From contig NZ_CP093280.1 of the NCBI RefSeq assembly GCF_026651855.1, positions 4,690,001 through 4,754,000 of the forward strand: a stretch of 64,000 nucleotides of DNA, in the 5' to 3' direction. A program made the position numbers and the translations under genes. The stretch is from Pseudomonas silvicola (lineage in GTDB: Bacteria; Pseudomonadota; Gammaproteobacteria; Pseudomonadales; Pseudomonadaceae). Under the pieces are notes generated by a model that worked only from the letters and a program-made list of their open reading frames with translations, was not told the DNA's origin and did no database searches. The first letter of the stretch is position 1; the number at the start of each line of letters is the position of its first letter. Below are positions 1-10,781 of this stretch, piece by piece.

Positions 1-243
1 TTGACTGAAGGCGAATACGGCATGTCGGGCGTTGTCCATTAAAGCTGACACTGGCCCGTGGTGGGGGTACAGGTTCCATTTCCTGAAGGCAATCGTTTGG
101 GACGGCAAGAGTGGCGTCTTGGATTGATAGTATTTTCATAACAAATTCATTGGAAATTCTTTTTTGGAATAACGATATTATTCAAAACATGCATTAAATA
201 AAATCTAATTATGCGGTCAGGTTATGTTGTTTTGGCTGATTCG
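1..243. other. AT-rich intergenic flank, no gene seen
   Basis: No convincing gene. The stretch from about 130 to 215 is far more AT-rich than the rest of the window and holds repeated TTGGAA-type words, including TTGGAATAA at 155-163 facing TTATTCAA at 169-184 across a short gap. It probably held the promoter or operator of a gene now lost, next to the LysR remnant. Confidence 0.4.
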
Positions 244-546
244 CTACGCATGTACCACGGCAATGCCCGCCGTCAGTGGCCCGTGCAAGGGCTTGAGCGG
301 CCTGAACACCACCCCTTGGCGCCTGACCTGCTGCAGCGATGCGGGCAGCAGGGCCATGCCCTGGCCCTCGGCGATCAGGCCCAGCAGGTTGTGATGGTCG
401 TCGGGCTCCGGCAGGCGGTTCGGGGTGAACCCGATGCGGTCGAAGTACGCCTGACAATGGTCATGAAAACCGGGGTTCAGCCGCCGTTCGAAACGAAACA
501 GCGGCTGCTCGCGCAAGTCGTCGAAGGACAGGCGTAGTAATATCAC
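244..546 (-). pseudogene. LysR-type regulator remnant (C-terminal effector domain only)
   Basis: The 100 codons resemble the last third of a LysR effector-binding domain: a PGFHDHC segment, then the typical GLIAEGQGMALLPASL core in which family members bind inducer, then a short tail. There is no helix-turn-helix part; upstream DNA (higher coordinates) runs straight into the start region of the siaA-like gene. The frame stops a few residues before where LysR proteins usually end. I read it as a decayed fragment; expression as a short protein cannot be excluded. Confidence 0.6.
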
Positions 547-592
547 TTTAACATTGGTTCGCTAGCATCGCGCATTCACCACGGGTTGGTCC

Positions 593-1846
593 TTGAGCAT
601 GCACGCCGAACACTTCCCCTTCATGCGTCCCACACTCCTGCGCGATCACCGCTGTGCCGGTGATCTGTGCAAGCAGATGCCCACCGTCGAGTCCAGCGCC
701 ACCAATGCCCTGGTCATGGACATCTTCAGCTCGCAGAAGGACATGGTCTGCCTGGCCGTGGTAGAAGGCGCACGGCCCATTGGCTTGATCAACCGCAACA
801 TTTTTCTGTCGCAAATGAGCCGCCCCTTCCACCGTGAGCTGTACGACAAGAAAAGCTGCATTGCCTTCATGGACAAGGAGCCCTTGATCGTCGACGCGCA
901 GATGAGCATCGAAACTCTGACGTTCAAGACCGTCGAATACGGCGAGAAAGCGCTGTCCGATGGCTTCATCGTCACCCATCAAGGGCGCTTCGCCGGCCTG
1001 GGCAATGGCCTGCAGTTGATGTCGGTGGTGGCCGAGATGCAGGCGCAGAAGAACCGTCAGATGATGCAGAGCATCGAGTACGCCAGCGTCATTCAACGAG
1101 CGATGTTGCGCGCCTCTCGCGACGCCCTGAAGTCGACCCTGGATGACGCGGCGCTGCTGTGGGAGCCACGTGACGTGGTCGGCGGTGATTTCTACCATTT
1201 CTGCGCCTACCCCGATGGCTGGTTCGGTGCCATCGCTGATTGCACCGGCCATGGTGTGCCGGGAGCGTTCATGACCCTGATTGCCTCCTCGTCGTTGACC
1301 CAGGCCCTGGCCCGGTGCGGGCCGCGTGATCCGGCGCGGCTGCTGTCGGTAGTCAACCGCAGCGTCAAGGAGCTGCTGGGCCAGGTCCAGGGCGTGGCCG
1401 AAACACCGGAGTCGGACGACGGCCTGGACGCGGCATTTTTCTGGGTCGACACCGTCAGCCAAACGCTCAGCTTCGCGGGTGCGCGCTTGTCCCTGGCGCT
1501 GCTGCACCCCGGCGCCGAGCAGGTGGAGACACTGGCCGGCCAGCGCATGGGCGTGGGTTACGTAGGCAGCGCCCTGGATTATCAATGGGCCAGCACCCAG
1601 GTGGCGCTGCAACCCGGCAGCCTGCTGTTCGTGGCCACCGATGGCCTGACGGACCAGATCGGCGGCCCCCGCAACATTGCGTTTGGAAAGCGCAAGGCAT
1701 TCGACACGCTGCTGGCTCACCGCCAGGCGCCGGCGAATGAAGTCTGCACGGCGGTACACCAGGCACTGGCCGGGTGGCAAGGATCGCAACGTCGACGTGA
1801 CGACCTCACTCTATTCTGTGCCCGACTCAGGACCCCCCATGGCTAA
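593..1846 (+). CDS. siaA: SiaA-like PP2C/SpoIIE-family serine/threonine phosphatase with N-terminal CBS-type sensor
   Basis: Predicted protein phosphatase of 417 residues. The C-terminal half has PP2C/SpoIIE metal-binding motifs: GGDF near residue 197, DCTGHGVPG near 216 and a late RRDDLTLF near 400. The N-terminal 150 residues look like a pair of CBS motifs (RPIGLINRNIF near 61), followed by a helical linker ending in VIQRAML as in SpoIIE-type proteins. No transmembrane segment is visible. In P. aeruginosa, SiaA dephosphorylates SiaC and so favours c-di-GMP synthesis by SiaD, but that SiaA is membrane-anchored with a HAMP domain. The following three genes match siaB, siaC and siaD in order, which supports the call. 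Start is TTG 593 or ATG 599; neither has a strong Shine-Dalgarno. The last 8 bp overlap siaB. Confidence 0.85.
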   Translation: MSMHAEHFPFMRPTLLRDHRCAGDLCKQMPTVESSATNALVMDIFSSQKDMVCLAVVEGARPIGLINRNIFLSQMSRPFHRELYDKKSCIAFMDKEPLIVDAQMSIETLTFKTVEYGEKALSDGFIVTHQGRFAGLGNGLQLMSVVAEMQAQKNRQMMQSIEYASVIQRAMLRASRDALKSTLDDAALLWEPRDVVGGDFYHFCAYPDGWFGAIADCTGHGVPGAFMTLIASSSLTQALARCGPRDPARLLSVVNRSVKELLGQVQGVAETPESDDGLDAAFFWVDTVSQTLSFAGARLSLALLHPGAEQVETLAGQRMGVGYVGSALDYQWASTQVALQPGSLLFVATDGLTDQIGGPRNIAFGKRKAFDTLLAHRQAPANEVCTAVHQALAGWQGSQRRRDDLTLFCARLRTPHG

Positions 1847-2405
1847 CCCACACACCGCCCAGGATTGCACCTTTTTCGAACTGGCCCAGCAGCGCAATGT
1901 GATCTTCTATCACATGGGCTATTTCTCCCACGGCATCATCACCACCATGGCCGAGGTGGTGAAGGTGCAGCTGGAAGTGGCTGGCGTCAGCGGGCCGACG
2001 CGGCGCAAGCTGTTTTCCTCGTTCATCGAGCTGTCGCAGAACATCATTCATTATTCGTCCGACTGGCTGCGCCCGTCCGTGGAGGATGGTACCGCCCTGC
2101 GCCAGGGAGCGGTCTGCATCAGCGCCGAGGGCGACCGTTACCTGATGCAATGCGCCAACCCCATCGCCACCGACGACGTGGAGCGCCTGCGCGAAAAACT
2201 GGTGTCGCTGTGCAAGATGTCCATCGACGAGATCAAGCAGGCCTACAAAGTGGTCCTGCGCAGTGAAACCCCCGAGGACAGCAAGGGCGCCGGCCTGGGG
2301 TTCCTGACCATGGCCCGCGACGCCAGCGCGCCACTGGAATTCAGCTTCCACCCGCGCGCCGATGAGCCCGGTACCTCGCTGTTCTGCCTTAAAGCCACGA
2401 TCTGA
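1839..2405 (+). CDS. siaB: SiaB-like kinase (anti-anti-sigma-factor-type kinase family)
   Basis: 188 residues with a GHKL-like pattern: a helix ending FIELSQNIIHYS near residue 62 corresponds to the ATP-binding N-box, and a glycine-rich GAGLGFLTMAR near 155 to the G-box. In the Sia system SiaB is the kinase that phosphorylates SiaC and opposes SiaA. It starts inside the end of the phosphatase gene (ATGGCTAA overlap), which implies translational coupling. Size and order match the P. aeruginosa locus. Function is inferred from family and context. Confidence 0.82.
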   Translation: MANPHTAQDCTFFELAQQRNVIFYHMGYFSHGIITTMAEVVKVQLEVAGVSGPTRRKLFSSFIELSQNIIHYSSDWLRPSVEDGTALRQGAVCISAEGDRYLMQCANPIATDDVERLREKLVSLCKMSIDEIKQAYKVVLRSETPEDSKGAGLGFLTMARDASAPLEFSFHPRADEPGTSLFCLKATI

Positions 2406-2424
2406 CAAGAGTGACGCAGTGAAA

Positions 2425-2811
2425 ATGGATAATTTCTACGTAGAAGCCACCGCCACCTCCCCGGAAGTCGACCTGCGTTTCGACCAGCGGCTGCTGAGCC
2501 TCAAGGGCGAGTCCTACCCCGAGAACGCCGCCGCGTTCTACGCGCCGGTAGTCCAGCAGTTGCGTGCGTTCCTCGACACCTGCCAGGGCCAGACCCTCAC
2601 CGCCAATATCGCCCTGGCCTATTTCAACAGCTCCAGCACCAAGATGTTGTTCAGCCTGTTCGATGCCCTGGATCAGGCGGCCCAGGCCGGCAACCAGGTG
2701 ATCGTCAACTGGTACCACGATGAAGAGGACGAAACCATTTTCGAGTTTGGCGAAGAGCTGCAGGCGGACTTCACCGCGATTGTCTTCCACGACCACGCCA
2801 TCGCCAGTTGA
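2425..2811 (+). CDS. siaC: SiaC-like phospho-switch protein (DUF1987)
   Basis: 128 residues. Visible are SLKGESYPENAAAF near 25 and ALAYFNSSSTKMLFSLFD near 63, the STAS-like segment that holds the serine/threonine phosphorylated in SiaC proteins. Unphosphorylated SiaC is known to bind and activate the diguanylate cyclase SiaD. An alternative GTG start lies two codons upstream at 2419 with a better-placed GAG. The stop codon TGA overlaps an ATG at 2811, linking it to the next gene. Confidence 0.85.
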   Translation: MDNFYVEATATSPEVDLRFDQRLLSLKGESYPENAAAFYAPVVQQLRAFLDTCQGQTLTANIALAYFNSSSTKMLFSLFDALDQAAQAGNQVIVNWYHDEEDETIFEFGEELQADFTAIVFHDHAIAS

Positions 2812-2825
2812 TGAGGACCGCCACC

Positions 2826-3560
2826 ATGCCCGCTGCCGTCAGTGACCCGCTGCCCGATCTGTTCAAGAGCGAGTTCGACGCCCTCCAGGAGGCACGCGAG
2901 ATTCTCGCGCTGCCCCAGGCCGAGGCTCAGGTGTACAAGCACTCGCTGGCGCAGATGAGTGCCCACTTCGAACGCCTGGTGCGCGAGACCAGGCGCTTGA
3001 TCGGCCGCAGTGATCGCGCCGAGCGCGAGATGAATACACTCAATGCGCAGCTGAGCATCCTTGCTCGACAATTGGAGCACCGCGCCACCCATGATGCCTT
3101 GACCGGCGTGCTGAACCGAGGCGCGATCATCGAGCAGACCACCAACACCCTGCTCAAGGTGGGCGTGGCGATGATCGTGCTGGACATCGACCATTTCAAG
3201 CGGGTGAACGACGAATTCGGCCACCCGGCCGGTGATGCCGTGATCCAGGGCATTGTCGGCTGCCTGCGGCGCATCGTCGGGGAGGGCGGCCTGATTGGTC
3301 GGGTAGGCGGTGAGGAGTTCACCGTGCTGCTGCCGGGGGGCAACCTGGAGGAAGGCCTGGAAGTGGCGGAGGCCATGCGCGCGGCCATCGCCACCCAAGT
3401 GTTCATGCGGCCGGTGAACCGCCCGGTCACGGCCAGCTTCGGCGTCAGTGCCCACCCCGCGGGCACCGGTTTCGACCTGGCCTATGGGTCGGCCGATGCG
3501 GCCTTGTACCGGGCCAAGCGCAGCGGGCGCAACCGCGTGGTCGCCGATGGGGCGCCGTGA
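2826..3560 (+). CDS. siaD: SiaD-like GGDEF diguanylate cyclase
   Basis: About 244 residues: an N-terminal helical, probably coiled-coil region of about 80 residues, then a GGDEF domain with DALTGVLNRG, DIDHFKRVND and the active-site loop GGEEF, so catalytic residues for making c-di-GMP from two GTP are present. The position of the inhibitory RxxD site, five residues before GGEEF, reads GEGG, so product inhibition through that site is unlikely. ATG 2826 is chosen because GAGG sits at 2813-2816; ATG 2811, overlapping the siaC stop, is the alternative. Last gene of the operon. Confidence 0.85.
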   Translation: MPAAVSDPLPDLFKSEFDALQEAREILALPQAEAQVYKHSLAQMSAHFERLVRETRRLIGRSDRAEREMNTLNAQLSILARQLEHRATHDALTGVLNRGAIIEQTTNTLLKVGVAMIVLDIDHFKRVNDEFGHPAGDAVIQGIVGCLRRIVGEGGLIGRVGGEEFTVLLPGGNLEEGLEVAEAMRAAIATQVFMRPVNRPVTASFGVSAHPAGTGFDLAYGSADAALYRAKRSGRNRVVADGAP

Positions 3561-3598
3561 AGGCCTGAAAAAGAATTACATTTCCGATATTGCCATAT

Positions 3599-3614
3599 TG
3601 GAATTTATATTCCA
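3599..3614. promoter_or_regulatory. Palindromic operator candidate upstream of the oxidoreductase
   Basis: TGGAATTTATATTCCA has perfect 6-bp arms (TGGAAT/ATTCCA) around 4 bp, in an AT-rich patch 42 bp before the ATG at 3656. The arms resemble the IclR-type box TGGAAAT-N-ATTTCCA. No regulator gene is adjacent. Confidence 0.45.
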
Positions 3615-3655
3615 TAACTAAGGCCATCAAAACAACAATTCAACAGGCACTTCTC

Positions 3656-4771
3656 ATGCGTGAACTTGGCATCGGGCTCATCGGCACTGGTTTCATGGGG
3701 CGTGCCCACGCCCTGGCCTTTCGCAATGTCAGCGCGGCGTTCGAGCTGCCGGTCAGCCTGAACCTGGCGGCGCTGGCCGATGCCGACCCTGAGCGCGGCA
3801 GCCAGTGCGCCCGGGCCTGGGGGTTTGCCACGGCCCACAGCGACTGGCAGCGGCTGATCGACGACCCGGCGGTGAACCTGGTGGCGATCACTACCCCCAA
3901 CCACCTGCACTTTCCCATGGCCATGGCGGCACTGGCGGCAGGCAAGGCCGTGTACTGCGAAAAGCCGCTGGCGGTGAGCCTGGAGCAGGCCGAGCAGATG
4001 CACCATGCGGCCCAGGCGGCCGGGGTGGTCACGCGGGTGGGCTACAACTACCAGCACAACCCCATCATCCAGCAGGCCCGGCAGATGATCCAGGGTGGCG
4101 AGCTGGGGCGGATCATCAGCTTTGACGGCGAGTTCTGCGAGGACTTCATGGCTGACCCGGCATCGCCCTGGTCGTGGCGCTGCGAGCCCAGCCACGCCGG
4201 TGGCGCACTGGCCGACCTGGGCAGCCACCTGCTGGCCATGGCGCGCTTCCTGATCGGCGACGTGCAGGCCGTCTGTGCCGACAGCCAGACCGTGCACCGC
4301 GAACGCCCGGCCACCACTGGCAGCCCTGAACGCAAGGCCATCGCCATCGACGATCACACCCAGGCATTGCTGCGCTTCGCCAATGGTGCGCGCGGCACGT
4401 TCAGCAGCAGTTGGCTCAAGCACGGCTACAAGAACCACCTGAGCTTTGAGGTCAGCGGTACGTTGGGCACGTTGGCGTTCGACCAGGAGCGGCTCAACGA
4501 ACTGCGCCTGTGCCGTGCCGGGCAGGCGGGGTTCGAGCGCATCCTGGCAGGCCCGTCACTGCCCGGTTACGCCGCCTTCAGCCCCGCGCCGGGGCACCAG
4601 CTGGGCTACAACGAGCTCAAGACACTGGAAGTGCATGAACTGATCCAGGCGGTAGCGGGGCAGGGGCAGGCGGGTACCGATTTCGCCGAGGCGCTGGCGG
4701 TGGAACGGTTGGCGGCGGCGATTCGCGTCGCGGCGCGTGAGCAACGGTGGGTGCAGGTGCAAGGGGGCTGA
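3656..4771 (+). CDS. Gfo/Idh/MocA-family NAD(P)-dependent oxidoreductase
   Basis: 371 residues. The N-terminal Rossmann fold has GLIGTGFMGRAHA at residues 7-19, and the family signature CEKPLA lies near 101 (its lysine is catalytic). A C-terminal beta-sheet domain follows, with GGALADLGSHLL near 181. Members oxidise or reduce sugars and inositols; the exact substrate cannot be read here. The ATG at 3656 is chosen over an upstream in-frame start because the operator-like palindrome lies between them and the Rossmann motif then starts at residue 7. Monocistronic, 95 bp after siaD. Confidence 0.8.
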   Translation: MRELGIGLIGTGFMGRAHALAFRNVSAAFELPVSLNLAALADADPERGSQCARAWGFATAHSDWQRLIDDPAVNLVAITTPNHLHFPMAMAALAAGKAVYCEKPLAVSLEQAEQMHHAAQAAGVVTRVGYNYQHNPIIQQARQMIQGGELGRIISFDGEFCEDFMADPASPWSWRCEPSHAGGALADLGSHLLAMARFLIGDVQAVCADSQTVHRERPATTGSPERKAIAIDDHTQALLRFANGARGTFSSSWLKHGYKNHLSFEVSGTLGTLAFDQERLNELRLCRAGQAGFERILAGPSLPGYAAFSPAPGHQLGYNELKTLEVHELIQAVAGQGQAGTDFAEALAVERLAAAIRVAAREQRWVQVQGG

Positions 4772-4787
4772 TCGGCGGTGCTCCTTG

Positions 4788-4836
4788 CCCGAGCGTCGTC
4801 CGGTCCCGCGCGCCGCGGGACCGGACGACGCTCGGG
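4788..4836. repeat. Perfect long palindrome, diverged REP family B element, possible terminator
   Basis: Two 23-bp arms (4788-4810 and 4814-4836) are exact reverse complements with a 3-bp loop. The outer part CCCGAGC...GCTCGGG and the inner GGTCCCGCG/CGCGGGACC resemble REP family B of this window. It lies between convergent genes and could end transcription from both, though there is no T-run. Confidence 0.75.
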
Positions 4837-4864
4837 AAGCAGGCGCGGCGGATAACCCTGCCGG

Positions 4865-5716
4865 CTACTGCGCCCCGAACATCCCCGTCCAGTAGATCCC
4901 CGCGTCGCTTTTCGGGTCGGTGGCATAGGCAGCCCCCAGATCGCGAAACTGCGGGTTCATCAGGTTCGCACAATGCCCCGGGCTGGCGAGCCACCCGGCC
5001 ACCACCTTGGCCACGCTGTCCTGCCCGGCGGCGATGTTCTCACCCAGTGCCTGGGCGTTGTAACCCGCGAGTTCCGCCCGGTCGCCCGGGGTATGGCCGT
5101 CGTGGTCCAGGTGGTCGAAATAGTTGCGGTTGGCCATGTCCTGGGCGTGAGCCTGGGCTACCGTGGCCAATGTCGCGTTCCACGCCAGCGGTGGCGCCGG
5201 GTTGAACGCCTGGGCGCCGCAGGTGTGGGGCTGGGCGCGCGCCGTGTTGAGCTGGGCCAGCAGCTTCTGGCCTTCTGCCTGGGCACTGCCCAGGTTGCTG
5301 GGCAGCAACGGCCGCGCCACCACGATCCGCCAGTCCTGGCCCTGGTGGCTGACACCGATGTCGATGAACTGCGGGTCGAGCACCACCTTGCAGAAGCTTT
5401 CCTGCACGGCCGCCATGGCCGCCTGTGCGTCCCGCGGGCCTGACAGGCTGATGGCCTGCACGCTGACCATCGGGTAACCCGCCCGCGCCATGCTGTCGCG
5501 CAGGTCGCCACTGCCACTGGCCGGCAGCACCAGGCGCGGGTCGACGTTGAGCGGCGGCAACTCATGGGAAGCCTGGCCGTCACAGCGTTGCACCTGGCCA
5601 CGGAACTGGTTGATCGAGTCAATCAACGGCGACTCGTCACTGGCGGCGGCGTGGGCGGCCAGCGTCAGGCCCAGGGAGCAGGCGGCCAGGCGCAGGACGG
5701 GGGGCAAAGCGGGCAT
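4865..5716 (-). CDS. Secreted CAP-domain (SCP/PR1-like) protein
   Basis: 283 residues with an N-terminal signal peptide (hydrophobic stretch ending AHAAA near residue 27). The C-terminal 120 residues form a CAP domain: WNATLATVAQAHAQDMANRNYFDHLDHDG, LGENIAAGQDSV and GWLASPGHCANLMNP are the standard CAP motifs, including two histidines and an acidic residue of the cavity. The N-terminal half (about 140 residues) is not recognised. Extracytoplasmic role, unknown ligand. ATG 5716 has GGAG just upstream; the frame opens 7 codons earlier without one. Confidence 0.8.
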   Translation of the reverse strand: MPALPPVLRLAACSLGLTLAAHAAASDESPLIDSINQFRGQVQRCDGQASHELPPLNVDPRLVLPASGSGDLRDSMARAGYPMVSVQAISLSGPRDAQAAMAAVQESFCKVVLDPQFIDIGVSHQGQDWRIVVARPLLPSNLGSAQAEGQKLLAQLNTARAQPHTCGAQAFNPAPPLAWNATLATVAQAHAQDMANRNYFDHLDHDGHTPGDRAELAGYNAQALGENIAAGQDSVAKVVAGWLASPGHCANLMNPQFRDLGAAYATDPKSDAGIYWTGMFGAQ

Positions 5717-5963
5717 GGCGGTCTCCAGGGGGCACACGACTGAGGGACGTTTCTAGGGTATCTGCAAACCGTGTACGAATGCACGCTTAGCGCAGGTATC
5801 TCGAGTTTGAATGAGGTGAAGCCAGGAAATTCCCTGGCGAAGATGAAAGTCTTGCTCTATCGACGCCCAATACCGCGGCTATTAGCCCTATCCGCCAGAG
5901 CGGTCTAGGCTGTCTCTACCGCCATCGCACGTCGGTCGGCGGGAACCTGACAAGGAGATAATA

Positions 5964-6059
5964 ATGACCTTCACGCCTGTCCAGCCTGCCGAGGATCGTG
6001 GTCCCGGCACCCTGATTGTCGCCAATCGCCATTGCCCCGTGGCCTCGCCGACCCGCTGA
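5964..6059 (+). CDS. Short ORF (31 aa) upstream of katG, possible leader peptide
   Basis: ATG 5964 follows a near-perfect AAGGAGA Shine-Dalgarno 6 bp upstream, better than that of katG itself. The peptide is polar, with GTLIVANRHCPVASP in its second half, and has no membrane segment. It ends 104 bp before katG in the same direction. It could be a regulatory leader, a small protein, or the stub of a lost gene. No coding-bias evidence is possible at this length. Confidence 0.4.
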   Translation: MTFTPVQPAEDRGPGTLIVANRHCPVASPTR

Positions 6060-6157
6060 TCACGTCGCCGGCCCCGCACCCTATGTCCTTGAAATTGCCC
6101 ATCCTGCTTCGCGCCTTCGCGGCTCGGGGCAGTTGCACGCAGATGACCATAAGGTAA

Positions 6158-8416
<2,259 letters not shown>

Positions 8417-8425
8417 CCCGGTTCA

Positions 8426-8454
8426 CTGCTACAGGCCGCGAGCGCCTGTAGCAG
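8426..8454. terminator. Bidirectional hairpin between katG and chemoreceptor gene
   Basis: CTGCTACAGGC (8426-8436) and GCCTGTAGCAG (8444-8454) are exact inverted copies with a 7-bp loop, in the 55-bp gap between two convergent genes. No T-run; terminator by position and structure. The outer CTGCTAC/GTAGCAG resembles the ends of REP family C. Confidence 0.6.
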
Positions 8455-8471
8455 CAACTGCCTGGGTGGAC

Positions 8472-10355
8472 TCAGAGGATAAACCGCGCCACCTTGCCGT
8501 TCAGGTCGCTGGCATGTTCCTGCAGCGACCTCGATTGCTGCTCGGCATCCAGGGACCCTTCCACCAGGTCCTCGCCCAGGCTCTTGATGGTCACCACGTT
8601 ACGGGTGATCTCCTCGGTCACCGATGACTGTTCCTCGGCCGCGGAAGCGATCTGCTGGGACATCCCGGAGATCTCGCTGGCCGCTTCGGTGATTTCCTCC
8701 AGCGACGCATACGCCAACTGCGCATCGGCCACGCTGCGCTCTGCCAGGCCGGTGCTGTTGGCCATGCGGTTCACCGCATCGAGGGTAATGCGCTGGATGT
8801 TGTTGATGGTCACCTGAATCGACTGGGTCGACTCCTGGGTGCGCTGGGACAAGGTGCGGACCTCATCGGCCACCACGGCGAAGCCGCGTCCCTGTTCACC
8901 CGCGCGCGCCGCTTCGATGGCGGCGTTGAGGGCCAGCAGGTTGGTCTGCTCGGCGATGCTCTGGATACTGGTGAGCACACTGCTGATGGACTGCGAGTAC
9001 TCGCTCAGCTCATTGACCACCTGGGTGGCGGCACTGATCTCGCTGGACAGGTCGACGATCGAACCCTGGGTCTTGCGCACCAGGTCCAGGCCCTTGAGGC
9101 TGCTGACCGACGACTGCTGCGCCGACACGGCGGTGCGCTCGGCGTTGCCGGCGATTTCCTGGGTGGCCGAGGCCATTTCGGTGACCGCGGTGGCCACCAG
9201 GGTCAGTTCCTGCTGCAGGCGTTCCAGGCTCTGGGCCGAGTCGCTGCTGCGGTTCAATACGCTGGTGGACTCCTGGCCGATCTCCACCGCCTGGTGGCGC
9301 ACGTGGCTGATCAGGGTGTGCAGGCTGCCGACGAACTGGTTGAAATGGCGGCCCAGTTCGCCTACCTCATCGTCGGACTGCTGGACGATGCGCTGGGTCA
9401 GGTCGCCGTCGCCGCTGGCGATCACCTGCAGGCCGCGGGACATGGCCCCCAGGGGTTTGAGCAGCCACACGCACAGGGCGTTGACCACCAGCAGTGACAA
9501 CACCAGGATCACTGCCAGGGTGCCCAGCGCCACCCACAGGCTACGGTGCAGCGGGGCCAGCAACACATCGTTATCCAGCACCAGGACCAGTTTCTCGTGC
9601 TGGTGCTCGATGGGAATCACGTACAGACGCTGCCCCTGGTCGTTGAGCAGAAAGCGTGCGCCATCGCTGGCGACCAGGTTTTGCAGGGCCGTGGTCGTGA
9701 GGGCGGGGTAAAGGCTGTCGACCGGTTTGTCGAGGGCATTCTTGTCGTTGTGGCCCAGGATGATGCCGTCGTGGTCGATGAAGAATGCCGAACCGTTGCC
9801 CGGCAGCTTGATCTGTTTCAACTGGCTCAGGATCTCGCTCATGCTCACGTCAGCGCCCAGCACCCCCAGGGTCGCGCCATTGCGGGCCAGCACTTTGCCC
9901 AGTGACAGCACATAGCTCTGGGTGGCGGCGGCCACTGAAGGCGTGGAGAAGTACACGTCGTTGGGGGCCAGCAGCGCCTGCTGGTACCACTTCCACTTGC
10001 GCGGGTCGTTGTTGTCCGGGGGCAGGGTGGCGCCGTTGGCGTTGACCTGGCTGCCATCGGGGCGGGCCAGGAACACGTTGTCGAAGCCACCGGAAACCTT
10101 GGCCTGCTGCAACTGTGCCAACAGCGTGTCATCGCTGGCACCGGCGGTCACGGCGGCCATGGCCATCTGTTTGCTGGTCAGCCAGTAGCTGACGTTGGCG
10201 GCAAAGACCTTGCCGGTGTTGCCGACCTGCTGGGAAATGCCGGTCTCGATGTTGTCGCGGCTCTCGATGTAGTGCAGCGCTGTCAGGCTGCAGCCAACCA
10301 GCAGCAGTGCGACGCTGGCCGACAGAGCCAGTTTTTTACCTAGGGTCAACTTCAT
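8472..10355 (-). CDS. Methyl-accepting chemotaxis protein with periplasmic dCache-type sensor
   Basis: 627 residues. TM1 spans about 7-29; a periplasmic domain of about 240 residues with [14 protein letters not shown] looks like a double-Cache (dCACHE_1) ligand-binding domain; TM2 spans about 275-297; then HAMP, two methylation helices and the conserved signalling hairpin around [20 protein letters not shown]. The ligand is not predictable from this reading, though dCache receptors often bind amino acids or other small carboxylates. No C-terminal CheR-docking pentapeptide. The ATG has AAGGTG upstream. Monocistronic. Confidence 0.92.
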   Translation of the reverse strand: MKLTLGKKLALSASVALLLVGCSLTALHYIESRDNIETGISQQVGNTGKVFAANVSYWLTSKQMAMAAVTAGASDDTLLAQLQQAKVSGGFDNVFLARPDGSQVNANGATLPPDNNDPRKWKWYQQALLAPNDVYFSTPSVAAATQSYVLSLGKVLARNGATLGVLGADVSMSEILSQLKQIKLPGNGSAFFIDHDGIILGHNDKNALDKPVDSLYPALTTTALQNLVASDGARFLLNDQGQRLYVIPIEHQHEKLVLVLDNDVLLAPLHRSLWVALGTLAVILVLSLLVVNALCVWLLKPLGAMSRGLQVIASGDGDLTQRIVQQSDDEVGELGRHFNQFVGSLHTLISHVRHQAVEIGQESTSVLNRSSDSAQSLERLQQELTLVATAVTEMASATQEIAGNAERTAVSAQQSSVSSLKGLDLVRKTQGSIVDLSSEISAATQVVNELSEYSQSISSVLTSIQSIAEQTNLLALNAAIEAARAGEQGRGFAVVADEVRTLSQRTQESTQSIQVTINNIQRITLDAVNRMANSTGLAERSVADAQLAYASLEEITEAASEISGMSQQIASAAEEQSSVTEEITRNVVTIKSLGEDLVEGSLDAEQQSRSLQEHASDLNGKVARFIL

Positions 10356-10564
10356 AAAGCACCTTGCTTGGCAGTGCGAACGTGAAGGCGAAACGCATTC
10401 AGGGGTTCGTTGCCACGCTATCGGCGCAGGTGTTCAAGGCTGGAGGTCATTGGTCGTGAAAGATTAGTGACCTGGCACCGTTGAACGTCTGGCCACGCCG
10501 CAGGCCGCCGGCGCACGTCTATCATCAGAGGGTCTAGCGATTGCACGTGCCGCAGGAGTCGACC

Positions 10565-10762
10565 ATGACCGCAGCCACACGCACCCTCGTCAGCCGTGAG
10601 CCCTGGTGGGCGCGGCCGCCCGCACCGGGGCAGGATGAAACCACCTGTGAATGGGGCTGGCTGGAGATCTACTCCGACGGCACCTTCCACTTCGACCGCA
10701 CCCGGCCCACCGACGAAGAAATTCGCCATCGCAAGGGCTGCCGGGTAGCGGCGGAGCATTGA
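10565..10762 (+). CDS. Conserved-looking small protein, 65 aa
   Basis: ATG 10565 has an AGGAG 7 bp upstream. The product contains WGWLEIYSDGTFHFDRTRPTDEEIRHR, a charged, folded-looking segment with no membrane part or cysteine pair. It ends 19 bp from the convergent LysR gene. Function unknown; the good ribosome site and codon use suggest it is real. Confidence 0.6.
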   Translation: MTAATRTLVSREPWWARPPAPGQDETTCEWGWLEIYSDGTFHFDRTRPTDEEIRHRKGCRVAAEH

Positions 10763-10781
10763 CCCGCCAACGCCTGGCCCA

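Noticed and set aside
1..42. An in-frame tail of 13 codons ending in TAA at the window start, possibly the end of an upstream gene
   Set aside because: Too short to identify or to show coding; left out.
5857..5891. CTAT/ATA words upstream of katG, considered as an OxyR site
   Set aside because: Spacing does not follow the ATAG-N7-CTAT-N7-ATAG-N7-CTAT pattern.
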